Assembly: GCA_905250025.1 (NCBI GenBank)
Contig: CAJNOJ010000007.1
Span: forward strand, 248,001-312,000
Reading direction: 5' to 3'
Length of the DNA: 64,000 bases
DNA from: Adineta ricciae
Taxonomy: Eukaryota; Rotifera; Eurotatoria; Adinetida; Adinetidae
Shown: positions 40,701-52,225 of the stretch, one piece after another
How the letters are laid out: every line of letters starts with the position of its first letter
Position numbering within the stretch: the first letter of the stretch is position 1
The notes under the pieces: model-generated
The model's database searches: none
Told to the model about the DNA's origin: nothing
Seen by the model: only the letters and a program-made list of their open reading frames with translations
Program-made: the position numbers and the translations under genes

Positions 40701-43350
40701 ATTGAATTTGTTTGTTTTCTCGTAGAACTTTAAATGTTTCTCAGATATTTTCTGCTAGCAGTCAACTAAAATGTTTGATTGCATCACTCGTTCATGCCGG
40801 TGCTCGACTCGATCGCGATGAAAATCATGTAAATGAAACTTTTTCCGCTCGATCGGAAAAATTTCATTCGTTTCTGTGCTTAGCCTTCAGCATTCTATGA
40901 CAAACTTTTCAGCAGTCTTTCAATTGTCGTCACGAATCAAATGCGACAATTATCACCCTCGATTACAAATCAAACTTATCAAAATAGCGGATTGTACGTT
41001 ATGAAATATTGTAGAATCTTCTCTACTTTATCTGTTGTGATTCAGAGTTTCCGAAGCAAAGGCAATGGTTTGCCTGGAAGTCATGCAAGTTTTCATCATG
41101 TGCCCAGTTTTTTATACACTCGTCGATCATCCAAGTATGCTGTCATCTCCGTGAATGAAGTTAACACTGTTCTTTTATTTGAAGATGTGAATGCTATCTT
41201 ACAGCAAGCATTAGGTCGATCACCTGCTTATGGAAGTATTCGGGATGTTTTACAAAGTTTTGTTGCTGATCAAGTGAACGATTCATTTCAATTGTTGAGT
41301 AATTCGCTCGTGTTATCTGTTTAGAAAACTGCTGAAGAACAAAAGGATTTGCTCAGCCCGATACTTGGTAATATTTTGAAGATGACTATTCGAACATTGT
41401 CTACGAAGCGAATGAAAAAATCGAAGGCACCGTCGCTTGTTGCTAATGTAAGAGATCAAAACGAGAAGGATTCATATTTCTGTTGTTCTGATAACTTTGA
41501 TAGGAACCATTACGAGTGGAAAGTACAAACTCAAATCAACACTCGCAAGAACATAGTGCGCCTTCATCACGATCATCACAACGTCCAAACACGCATCGTG
41601 TACCGAGTACGTATCTGAATAGTTTCATCTACCTTCAAAGACATGCAAGCGGTACTGTTGCTTGTCTTCTAGACATTGGTGATCGTGTTCTTACAGCTCC
41701 TCAACGTATTGGTCGCATTGTAACAATACCAGATACCGAAATTGCTATGGTACAATTCGATCACATTCTGTCTGCATATGGAGCGATGGTAAGCAATGGT
41801 TCGCTATCCGACCATACAAACTATATTCATCTGAGTGACTTTGAATGGGACATTGTACATGAATATTGGAAACCTAAGTGTGCATCGGGTGATAAAATAA
41901 CTCTACAAATGACAACAATACGAAATGAAACAACCCGATTGCCAACCCCTCCACAACCGTTGCTACAGCCCTCGCCACGAACATCACCACCACCACCGCG
42001 AAATATGACGCGATCAAAAGTAAGCAATCCAATGATTCGTACCATATATTTGTAAACTTTTTTCTCTATGTTGAAATAGACGCCTGAATCAGTAGAACGA
42101 GAGTGTCTTACACCGAAAATTTTTGATATGGGTAAGAGCATACTATAGTTTTTTTTTATTGCAAACTAACATCATTCTCTGGTATGTGTTTTCTTCTATA
42201 GATCTTCACGAGCCAATGTATGTAAAAGTCTTTATGAACATTCGATATTATTCTATTGTAAATTTAGCGAACCTGCCCTTGATGTTTCTCGTGAAGTCAC
42301 TCCACAACCTTCACCTGTTCCAGCTATTGAAAATCCTACGGATAATCACGAAGAAACAGTTTTCAGTCCTCACGAAGTATCCAAGTCACCATCACCGATT
42401 CCTCCTACTCCCGAACCTAGAGTAGTCACTCCAGACGAGTACACGCAATTATCTTCATGTTCCATCTTTTTAATAAGTTCTGTCGTTCGCTATTTCAGAC
42501 CTTCCAATGAGCGTCCGTTATATGTTCGTATAACAAAGCAGAAACAAGAACAGCAGCCTAAGTTGTTCTCGAATCGTGAAATAATAATTCCGTCACCGGT
42601 GCTTATTGAATCGACAGTTGTCTTTATACCTGAGCGAATTCAGACACCTTCGGTAACAACTGAATATATACAACAGCCAACTACTAGCTCTAAAGCACAT
42701 ATCAACGAATCGAGATCATCGCGTATCAGTTCAACGTTTGAACGTTCACCTATTCTTCGCTCTGCAACAACAGCTTGTCCTCGATCGACGACACATCGCG
42801 TTCATGTACCAGTACACAATGCATCACAATGGTTCAGTGGACCAGACATGAAAAATGAACGAACAGGTCGAATGGAACGAGTTGTCGCTGCACTTGTACA
42901 TCGATCATATCGACCGCCTGCTACATATGGGTATGCTTTTCAAGTTGTATCAAAAGAATTTTCTAGTTTCCATTTCATAGTATGCGACGCGTACCAACAT
43001 TAACATCTCCGTCCTCGAAAGATCATGTCCATTCGAAAGGTAAATATATTGCTATCGAGAAAGTGTTCTATTGCTCAATTTAGGAATTCGTCCGGGAACA
43101 TCTTATGATTTTCACATCGACACTCATCGAATGACACCAGCTCCATTGATTGCTCCTCGTCCATCACAATCATCTAAAAACTACCGGTAAGTTATCGCTC
43201 TTTTCATCACATACATTCGAATATTTAACATCGTACAGTACTGCATCGATGCATTCTAATGGTGTCAATCATTCGACACCTACGAATTCAAATATCAATC
43301 GTGTTAGATCATTGCTCAATCCACCGTGCCCATCACCTGCTTGGATGTGA
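37759..43350 (+). CDS. Large leucine-rich-repeat protein, 5' end uncertain
   Basis: A long multi-exon gene with well-supported exons from about 39451 to 43350: 39451-39578, 39633-39789, 39840-39902, 39958-40019, 40073-40150, 40202-40250, 40304-40385, 40438-40543, 40595-40668, 40726-40828, then further exons to the stop at 43348-43350. Leucine-rich repeats appear early: LQILICNGNSLTTLAGIENL, LWKLDVGNNQIRSL, LILSNNHLTW. A cap-like segment follows (HVLDCLPRVWMCDG). A helical middle region of about 300 residues comes next, then a beta-rich module (DIGDRVLTAPQRIGRIVTIP). The tail is Pro/Ser/Thr-rich. Upstream frames at 37759-38061, about 38113-38385 and 38621-38861 look coding, but I could not join them all. 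The join after 40828 also does not close cleanly in phase. I do not recognise an orthologue; LRR proteins of this kind are often ciliary or cytoskeletal, which is only a guess. Confidence 0.6.
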
Positions 43351-43711
43351 TCGATATCCTGTGCCTTGCTCATCTGTGATAGACAGTCTACAGAGAAACA
43401 TGAGGTTTTTCCCTTCTAATCGAAAATGTATATTTTTGTTCGATGGATTTAATCCATAGATTTGTTGCGCCTATTTTATACCGTTTTGCATTTTTTTTGT
43501 GCCTTTCTTTTTGTGAAATTCCTTCTACTTCCTTATCTTTCACCTGAATACAACTGACTCATAATGCGAAAATGACGCGGGGTTTTTTTCCAAAACTATG
43601 CGATTGTTTTCTTCCTACATGAGTCAAGGGACAGAAAGGAAAAAATTGTGTTAAATACATCTATGAGATCGGATACATATAGTACTGGATAATTTCATAG
43701 GGCAAACTGCA
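43351..43711. other. Intergenic spacer
   Basis: About 360 bp of AT-rich sequence with T-runs between the LRR gene and the short B-box gene. I see no gene. Confidence 0.55.
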
Positions 43712-44140
43712 ATGTCTACTGTCAACGAACTAAACCAATGTACATTCTGTTCTCAATTAAAAGTAACCCCGCCACACCAATGTGTTCATTGTTTATCTTT
43801 CTATTGCACTCAATGTCTAATCAAACATCACCATTATGCTGTTAAAGAAGAATTTCTGGATTTGATTAAACAAATTGATGCCATTCTTGGACGATACCTC
43901 TTTCATGCACACAGCGATACGGAATGGACTAATCATCTAACTCAGGATTGCCAAAGATTGAAAGATTATGTCAAGTTTATAGAAAATTACTTCCCCAACC
44001 AGCCAATTGTCGCACTTCCGAGTTCAGAATGGATGAATCATGTCAAAAGACTTCTATGCAAACAGACCTATGCTGTATATGAGGACTGTACGAAAATTTT
44101 CTTTTCTTATGTGAATAACTTTAATAAGTCAAATAAATGA
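43712..44140 (+). CDS. Short B-box-like zinc protein, paralogue D
   Basis: Single-exon protein of 142 residues. Its N-terminus (MSTVNELNQCTFC) resembles that of paralogues A-C: CTFC, QCVHC, YCTQC, KHHH form a similar B-box-like zinc cluster. The rest is helical and shares little obvious sequence with the A-C coiled coils, and the WW-containing C-terminal domain is absent. It may be a minimal zinc-finger/helix protein or a 3'-truncated family copy. It ends 15 bp from the end of the convergent hexosaminidase gene, and its AATAAA (44140-44145) overlaps the stop. Function unknown. Confidence 0.6.
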   Translation: MSTVNELNQCTFCSQLKVTPPHQCVHCLSFYCTQCLIKHHHYAVKEEFLDLIKQIDAILGRYLFHAHSDTEWTNHLTQDCQRLKDYVKFIENYFPNQPIVALPSSEWMNHVKRLLCKQTYAVYEDCTKIFFSYVNNFNKSNK

Positions 44141-44155
44141 ATAAAATTCATCAAA

Positions 44156-46383
44156 TCATGTTAAATGGCTGAAAACAGGTTCATCCACCATTGATTGTTT
44201 CATTCCTACTTCATAAGCACCACAATAGCCATTTAAAATTGGTGCAGCTGGAATACCACGTCTACAAAATAGGAAATCTTGTTAGTTGATATTCGACGAA
44301 AGATTAGTTCTAACCTGAGCATTCGACAGCGATGAACGTCAAGTCGAAATTGTGCATCTTCTGGGTTCTTGACATCGATAGAACTCCATAGACGTTCAGC
44401 AACAGCAGATGCACGTGGCCAAAGACGAGACAATGTATTCGTGCCATCAACAAATTCTGCCCACAGTGCGGCTTCTCCACCAACCAATCGTTCTCGAGCA
44501 GCTTGGTCACCTTTAAATAACGACAAGTCATATGTTTTTCTTAAATCTACTATATATTACCAGTAAAGTTAGCGAATAGATCGATATTATACCATTTGAA
44601 AAATTCTAAATTCATTACTGAATCATTGGTATTATATTTTCCATATTCGATCCTAAATAAACAATCCAGTTCACTCGTATTCTCCATTTCATTGACTCAC
44701 ATATTTAGATAAAATGGCGAAGCGAGAACGGCATCGTAACCTTCACTTGTTGCTTTGGATAGATAGTATGACCATGGTTGACTTTCAGATACAAGTGTAG
44801 TATCTTTCCAGATTTCAATGACAGTTCCTGGTGGCAATTTCACTCCATCATCCCAAACATCTTGCCATACCATTGACTTCGCACCGATCGATCTATTGAT
44901 TTCTAAGATTTTACTCGAGTAATAAGTCATTAAATCCGTCGAATTAAACATATTATTTTCTTCTAAAAACTTGCGAATGTATGGATTTGATAACCTAATA
45001 GAGAAAGATCTTTTTTCTTTAATTCGTTTTCGGATTTTGTGAAATTTCTTACCAACAAGCAGGATACACTTCATCCATTCCGAGATGAATATAAGGTTCA
45101 TATTTAAAAGTATATTTGACTTCTTGAAGCAGTGCTTTCATGAACTCATAGACTTCTGGATTTGTCGGATTGAGAATTTCTCGTGCGGCATGAACACCAT
45201 AAATAGCTTGACGAGGAACAGTACCATTGTAACAATCAGTTAAAAATTCAGGAAATGCACGTCCAAGTGCAGCAACATGACCTGGAGTATCGAATTCCGG
45301 AATAGTACGAATGCCACGAAGACGGGCATGTGTAATGATATCCTGAACATCGGCAGGAGTATAAACATGATCAGGTGAATAAGCTCCCTAAAACCGAAGC
45401 AACATATACGTAAAAAACAGAAACATGTTTATATGACAACCTTTGCGCTTAGTTGTGGAAATGTTTTCGATACAAATGGCCATGATTGATCATCCGTGAT
45501 ATGCCAGTGAAACACATTGAATTTGTTATAAGCCATCGTATCCTACTCAACAACATAAGTTATTTCGATGAGCTCATTGGAAATATGTACACGAACTTAC
45601 CAGATGTTGTTTCAAGATTGGAACTGGCAAGTAATGACGCGCGGTATCTAAAAGTACTCCACGATACGGAAAACGAGGCCAATCTTGAATACTGATGGAT
45701 GCATTAGTTGCTAACTATGAAAATAGAAAACTTATGACATATTTTCGTCTACATATCTCAAATATTTCCTACGTAATTGTCCTTTGTAATGAAAAGTAAT
45801 TGAGAAAATGTTTCCAAGCCATTCAATGCACCCCAGACATTTTCAGCAGTAATTTTTCCATAGGAATCTTCGATTGTTATATTATCTAAATCAATTCGCT
45901 TATTCCATCTATCGAAAATCAGTTTATTCGTAACATACACGATTGATCATCACGAAGTTCAGGATAGACAGCACATGTTCTTAATCGAATGTGTATTAAA
46001 ACTGAAATGAGAACGCGACTGTCGTCGAACGAATTTGGGCTTTGTAGTGGTATTTTCGGAGGAAAAAATATCGGTTTATAACGTTCGAGAGCTTGATCAA
46101 TGATATCGCAATTCTTCAAGTTCGAATAGATGATAAAAAAGTTTGGATCGATGTAGACATAATCCGAACTAGCATTTAACATTTGAGGCTGTGGCCATGG
46201 TGCATTCGGTGCAGATGGTTTCCCCTAAACGAACATACAGTCGTTGGATTTGCTCAATCCAAAACAGATTCGACATACTCTTAGTGGATATTTTGCTTCG
46301 ATATAATCTATGAATGCATACGTACGATGTATGCAGACAGTGAACGTGAACAAAATCACAAAAACATGTGCTAGTAATGACAT
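44156..46383 (-). CDS. Animal-type lysosomal beta-hexosaminidase (HEXA/B-like)
   Basis: Predicted secreted or lysosomal GH20 beta-hexosaminidase that cleaves terminal GlcNAc/GalNAc from glycoconjugates. Minus-strand exons 46279-46383, 45941-46224, 45773-45908, 45601-45714, 45441-45542, 45053-45387, 44701-44994, 44561-44652, 44315-44510 and 44156-44261 close in phase to 587 residues. A signal peptide ([17 protein letters not shown]) is followed by the GH20b domain. The catalytic barrel shows [88 protein letters not shown] and [12 protein letters not shown]. The catalytic Asp-Glu (about 352-353) is intact, but the residue before it is Met where family members usually have Gly. This is the animal HEXA/HEXB layout, distinct from the bacterial-like GH20 at 19601-21860. 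Confidence 0.93.
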
Positions 46384-47390
46384 GATCGACGAGAAACGTA
46401 CAAGTAAGCAATTGAATTTTGTCGACAAGTTTAAATACACATCGAAAAACAAACGAATAAAAATAACTAGATAGAAGAGAATGAGGAGAAGAACGCTAAC
46501 AGATCATATACGTTTGTATTCATGGATTATGTCGCGACTTCAGTCAAATACATTATAAGACCGACGATCTTTACCATCTTAGATTTTCTTCTTTGGTGAG
46601 TCATCGATCAATTCTCGAGATTTAATTATCGACATTGGTATTGCGAAATCAATTCACTTAGAATTTCTTTCTCTCAATCCATTGATTTCAATAAAACAGT
46701 TCGATTGACACGCGTAACAATTTGACTTACAAATTCATTTGCTTTTTTGCATCATACTTGATATTAAACAAAAGAATCAAATGTCTCTTTCGCTTTTTCA
46801 ATCATCTCCAAGTGCAATCTGTTGTATCTTTCGACGAAATATACTGAACACATTGAAGGGAAAAAAAAAAGAAACTCATCTTCTTTATGGTCATATCAAT
46901 TCAACATAAATCAATTCACCAATCATTGTTAAATAGAAAACCAATAAGAATCAAGCAGACCAGCAATCATTTCGATTGACACATGTAATCCAATTACGTG
47001 CTCAATCAACCGATCGGATATATATTCAAACTGTTTATACAATTATTCATATCATTTCTTGCATCTCCATATGAATCGTAAGTATCACGAATGAATTCTT
47101 TCTGTGTGAGACGTCATAAATCAGCTGATCGAGTCAAACGAACTCGTATTTCTTCTTATAGTCATATTTAGTACAAATCTTGTTATGATTACTTTGACAT
47201 TGAGAATTATTTCTAACCTATGCGCACTTCCACATGTCGAATACTTATGCTCATCGTCAGATAAACATTCGCAAGTTGATTTGTTGTTCATTAGACTACA
47301 TGAGCTCTCATTCCGCCACCGTTTTGAAGATTATGTTCATCCTTGTTGTATATATTCGTTTTCGTTATTTAAGGTCATATCTCAAGTGCT
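46384..47390. other. Intergenic region
   Basis: About 1 kb between the divergent hexosaminidase and RA-domain genes, AT-rich with A-runs. The 47185-47400 open frame has no motif. A first exon of the RA-domain gene could lie here but is not identifiable. Confidence 0.5.
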
Positions 47391-47956
47391 ATGTTTATAA
47401 GTGAAATACCTGTTCGTTGCATGCAGAATGGTGAAAAATCTATTAAATGGATCAATAATTTAACTTGTCATACAACTGCACGCGACATTATTATTTCGTT
47501 ACTGCCAGCATGTGATTGGAGAAATTATTCGTTGTACGTTCACATCGATCAGAAGAAACATGTTTTAAAAGATTCAACAAGGATATATAAAGTTGTTGAA
47601 AAGATCAATCGACGAAAAGCATCCGGAAGATTACTGTTTGAAATCGTATGTAACAAACGAGTGAGATTTGCAGACGAAATCATCACTCGAACGGTTCGTC
47701 AAGGACAGTCGATTCTATTAGAACAATTGAAAGAAAATGTTGAGAAACATCTTATTCGACAAACAAATACAAAGCGGTGAGTCGAATTGAGGCAAATCAG
47801 TGAACATCAATTGTTTCATTCCATTCGTTTAGATCATCGTTGAAAGTAATTAATAAGAATGTTCCACATTCGTCGAGTGAATCCGGCATCAGTTCAATAT
47901 CCTCAACAGATGATTTGTACATGTGGACCAAGCCAGTCTTAGAAACACTTGTATAA
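47391..47956 (+). CDS. RASSF-like Ras-association domain protein
   Basis: Small protein of 169 residues from exons 47391-47776 and 47833-47956, joined in phase 2. The first 80 residues look like the N-terminal Ras-association (ubiquitin-fold) domain of the RASSF7-10 group: IPVRCMQNGEKSIKWI, then TTARDIIISLLP and YSLYVHIDQKKHVLKDSTRI. A basic helical segment (ILLEQLKENVEKHL) and a Ser-rich tail (SSSESGISSISSTDD) follow. The protein is much shorter than RASSF7-10 and lacks a long coiled coil. It could bind a Ras-family GTPase, but the assignment rests on fold-like pattern only. An upstream exon cannot be excluded. Confidence 0.6.
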
Positions 47957-48596
47957 AAGTGCTCGAATGTTTTTAACTTTTTCTTTTACATTCTTATGAA
48001 TAAAAAGTTTGATGCACGACCACATATTCTCCCATGATGTAATTCGAGGTGGAAAGATGTTTTTCTCGAGATTAATATCAAGAGTTGTATACATATATGT
48101 CGATTGATTTTACAGATGAATACTCAATTTTGATTGAAGTATGTTGTCAAATTTCTTTGATGAATTTATTTATTAAAAGAAAACAATGTGAAACGACTGA
48201 GCTTTCATTTCTCGTTCGCTCTGTCTGTGCCGATCGATTTAATAAGGTTAGAAATAGGTCAGGAGATTTCCGTTGTTAATTAAACAGACAATTAAATAAC
48301 AAAGAGACGTATGTGCATGTCAGTCATCTAATAACGTTTATTTTCCTCCTTCTTGCTCTCGAGTTGGTGACGCAAAAAAAACAGCAGAGAACGTAGATAA
48401 AAAAATTGGTCTCTCTTCTCTTTCTCTCCTGTTTGCTGCCTTGCCTTCGTTATTTATGATCAACGGCAGCAGCAGGCCACCACGCCTTTGTCTGTTCTAT
48501 CGTCTCCTAACATACACTATACATATCCGTCGAATTTCTTGTCAATATAGAAAATGAATTCCATGGAAAATCTTATACATCTACCAATCTGTGAGA
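47957..48596. other. Intergenic spacer
   Basis: About 640 bp with no supportable gene. A small frame at 48085-48279 has no motif. The right part probably carries the promoter of the EF-hand gene. Confidence 0.5.
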
Positions 48597-49393
48597 ATGT
48601 CATCAGGTGACGGAATAGTCGATGCAATCAAACGAAAGTTTCAACGTTTTCTTTCGTTTCTGCGTTCTAGGCGGTACGGTAAATACACGAAGAAGGTTAA
48701 TGGTGAACTAGTGAAAGGTTTGTATAGATTCTTTTATTTGCTAAATGAGAGAAATTTGTAATGGAATTGATCAATGATGTCGACGTGGTTGACCTTGAGA
48801 GATGATTATTGTATTCGATGAATTGATGATAATCTCCATTTAGTGATTTATGATTGGTTCGAACGTGAAAACAGCGAGCAGGATAAATATCATGGTCATC
48901 AGTATAAATTAGGTTTAACTAAACAGCAATACGATCAAATGAAAACACTCGTTTTACCGATGGGTATGTGTGTGTGTGTGAGGATAATTAGAAGACGATA
49001 GTGTACTGTCTTGTAGGTTCATTAGGAAGCGATTTAACATTTGATCAGTTTTGCGATATACTTATACCGGTTATTACCGGTGGCGAAAGCGCTCAACATG
49101 ATGATTATTCCATCTGGTTAGCATTTCGTTCGTTTGATAAAAATGGTGATCATTATATTCAAACAGACGAATTGGAAACATTAATGCGTATTATCGGTAA
49201 ATCGATCAGTCGAGAGCGTATTCGATCACTTATCGATAAAGTCGATTGGGATTATAATGGTAAACTGGATTACAATGAATTTCGAGAATTTATTGTACGT
49301 GGTTATGCACGGGAACTGTTGATGATGGATATAACAAGAGAAATCGTTTATTCACATGATCAAATGAAAGTCCCAACAAAGGATACGACGTAA
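48597..49393 (+). CDS. EF-hand calcium-binding protein
   Basis: Predicted calcium sensor of 205 residues, from exons 48597-48717, 48844-48963 and 49017-49393, all joined in phase 1. The N-terminus is strongly basic (AIKRKFQRFLSFLRSRRYGK), suggesting membrane or acidic-partner contact. Two canonical EF-hand loops lie in the second half: DKNGDHYIQTDE and DWDYNGKLDYNE, each with acidic residues at the calcium-coordinating positions. A segment before them (DLTFDQFCDILIP) looks like the end of a degenerate EF-hand. It is calmodulin-like in core but not calmodulin. AATAAA lies at 49431-49436. It is convergent with the innexin gene. Confidence 0.85.
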
Positions 49394-49631
49394 ATGTGTC
49401 TTTTCAGTATGTTGTATATTTTTCTTTCGAAATAAAAATAAAACCTACGGAGATCTTCACTAGTCTTGTAACCTTATAACCTTGACGAATTCGTTTGGAT
49501 AATTAATGCAGCGGACTCCTAGAGATAGAGAAATATGTTGTTGTTCTAATAGAAAATAAACAATCGTTGATTACAGTTATCAAGAATATTTATTGAATAC
49601 ATCTAGATAAAAAATACAACGAAAATATTAC

Positions 49632-51217
49632 TCAAAGATTTGTACTTGTTTTATTATAATCGAATAGGGAGCTGTTTTGTTCTTCATTTCGACTGTACAA
49701 CCCTCGATTTCCCGTCGCTGTCAACGAGACCGTTGCACCGATCGAAGATTCCGTTGTTGTTATCGTTGTCGATGTTGTTGTGTTTTTTTCAGGCCGTTGG
49801 AAATTCTTCCACAAATTTGTCAATATAGTCGATGTCACATCATCACCCACGTTTGAATGAATCAAACGTAGAATGAAAAAGCCGTCTTGTTGTAAATAAT
49901 CGTACACGAATGCGCGCATACTCGTGCGGATCGTCGCAATACTTTGCTGTGTATGAATACGTTGGGTAAAGAATGAATAACGAAGTCGTGGAAAGAGTAA
50001 AAATATGCACCAAGAAAGAAAATCATAAACTGTAATGACAAGAACGATGTTCATCCAAATATATAGAACAGTGAAGATTTGTTCATTGTAAACATTAATC
50101 GTCAGAACACCTAAAGCATCAAATAGAGATCTTTATATCTCTCGTACATGCGATATTTCGTCTTTACTGATTAACAGATTTCCCTGAAGTTTTGTGATCT
50201 TATCGAATTCTTCTTCCTTAACTAGTCTCTATCTAAACATTTCTGCGATTACTTACACTGTACGGTGTATTTATGTCCATCATCGCTGTTCGGTTCGATA
50301 ATACGAAAATCACACATGCTAATTTTAGGGAAATATTTCGAGAGTGGATTCGTTTTTAAGATTCCACCTGAAAATATTTGTCGGAAACTTTTCATCGTTT
50401 CGTTCACAGTCCATTTTTGTTCCAGTAGAAGACGTATGGCGTACAACTGAACGAATGTACTGATAATAAACAAGATTTTAATAAATAAATAAAGTAGAAA
50501 TAAATAAGAATTAAATGTATTCGTTGTGCCAATGATACAATGAAGAATGCCTTGTATATAAGCGTTTATTCGACTATTTTCTTGCTTAATTTTCTTTCGT
50601 GGATCGCCAACGTATTGGTGAATCAACGAAACCAGATAAGTCATGATCGTCTTATGCTTATGAAATCGTTTAACTGTTTTTAAATTATGTGCTGCGTCCA
50701 TTAGATTTCGAACGTCAAGTCCAGAATGACGACTAAATGAACGCCAACATAAACGTGGAAGTAAATATAATAATGCTTGAATAAGTAGAATAAATGGAAC
50801 AAACTGATAGTATCTCAGAACGTAATGCTTCTCATTCGATCGTTGAACGCTTGCTTCGCTTATATTTACATGATACGTCTATAATAAATCGATCGGATCA
50901 CTCATCATTCGTTTTCACTTCACTTACATTGTGAATCCAACAGTAATTTGAAACATAGATCTCGTAATTTCGAGTGAAGATTGCAGGAACCCAACTAAAT
51001 AGAAAGTGCTCGAGAATATTTTAACGAATATTCAAGATAGTTGCCGTTACCATTGAATATGGTCGTTGGAAAATTGTTTACTAGCGATGATAATAGAGAA
51101 GAATATCAATAGACCAACAGTGTATTTGTAGTTTAATCGATCAGCAAAGTCGTCATCGCGTCGAACACCGAAATAACTGATTTGTGGTAAACGATGAAAT
51201 GCATTGAGAATGTCCAT
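49632..51217 (-). CDS. Innexin gap-junction protein
   Basis: Predicted four-pass invertebrate gap-junction or hemichannel protein. Minus-strand exons 51051-51217, 50928-50994, 50257-50878 and 49632-50110 close in phase to 444 residues. The N-terminus MDILNAFHRLPQISYFG precedes TM1. The first extracellular loop has the paired cysteines (IQCWVP and YCWIHN). The innexin signature after it reads YYQFVPFILLIQALLYLLP, with Phe where most innexins have Trp. The second extracellular loop shows FPKISMCDF and YTVQCVLTINVYNEQIF, both family hallmarks, followed by TM4. The C-terminal tail is Thr/Ser-rich. Gating partners and location are unknown. Confidence 0.93.
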
Positions 51218-52225
51218 TCTCAAAACAGAAAGGTAGTTTTCTTATTTACTTTCAAGTGACAAACAACTAATCATGTAGAAATCAATCATTGCAGATTCAT
51301 GCCGATGAAAAGACTCGTTTTCTCTTTTCTCGTCGACTTACTCTTCTTTCCGGAAGAAAGAGAGAGAATCAACCATACACAACGACTGATAACAATAAGT
51401 ATAAGAAGTACATTGCTTATTTGCCTTTAAGCCACGAGGAATTGCAAGTAATGCAACTATACATATATGGTGCTATTTTCTTAGTGTTCTGTTTCCGTCT
51501 CATTCTCATTTACTGCATCAGTACAACTGTCTATCATGGAGAGGAAATAGATAAATAAATCCATCTGTACAGTATCATCAATGATAGACTCTTCCCTTTT
51601 GCTTTTCTTCTTATGATTATTTCTATCAGTCGACATTAATAAGAACATCTTCTCTTTAGTGCTGCGCTTTTCTCTCTACCGTAATTTATGATTGGCATAT
51701 GCTCGAAAGAGACAGCTCGAATGGTATGTTTCAATGGAAATATGACGGATGATTGCTGAAGATGACTTTGTCTTTGTTGAATTAGAACAAGTGTTCTTGA
51801 TTTCTCATAATCATCAACCGAGTAACAGTAGGAGGAAAAAACGTCGAGAGCACAACTGATTGTTATTGTAGATGTTCATATCAATGACTATATAAACTTG
51901 TATGCAAGTAAACAACTATGTTATTGTCTGCGGAACATCAACGGGAGCTCTTGATGAATGAATACGGATCCAAAACGATAGAGTTGATATAAGAATGATG
52001 CATATTTGATGAAAAGAAAGAGAGAAAAAAAACAAAGTAAAAAGTCACATTTGTACATACAGAACAACAAATCTGTTTTGATCTATTGACTCGCTTCATT
52101 CACGTCAAGGAAAAAGACGAAAAAAACTATGCAAATTCTAGATGTCAAATAAATATGAATTACAAATGTGTAGAAAAAGCAAAAGTTTATCGAGTTTATA
52201 AAATTCACCGGGATTTGGTAGTTAT
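51218..52225. other. Intergenic region
   Basis: About 1 kb between two minus-strand genes: promoter of innexin on the left and 3' flank of the EGF protein on the right. The 51289-51558 open frame has no recognisable motif. I see no gene. Confidence 0.5.
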
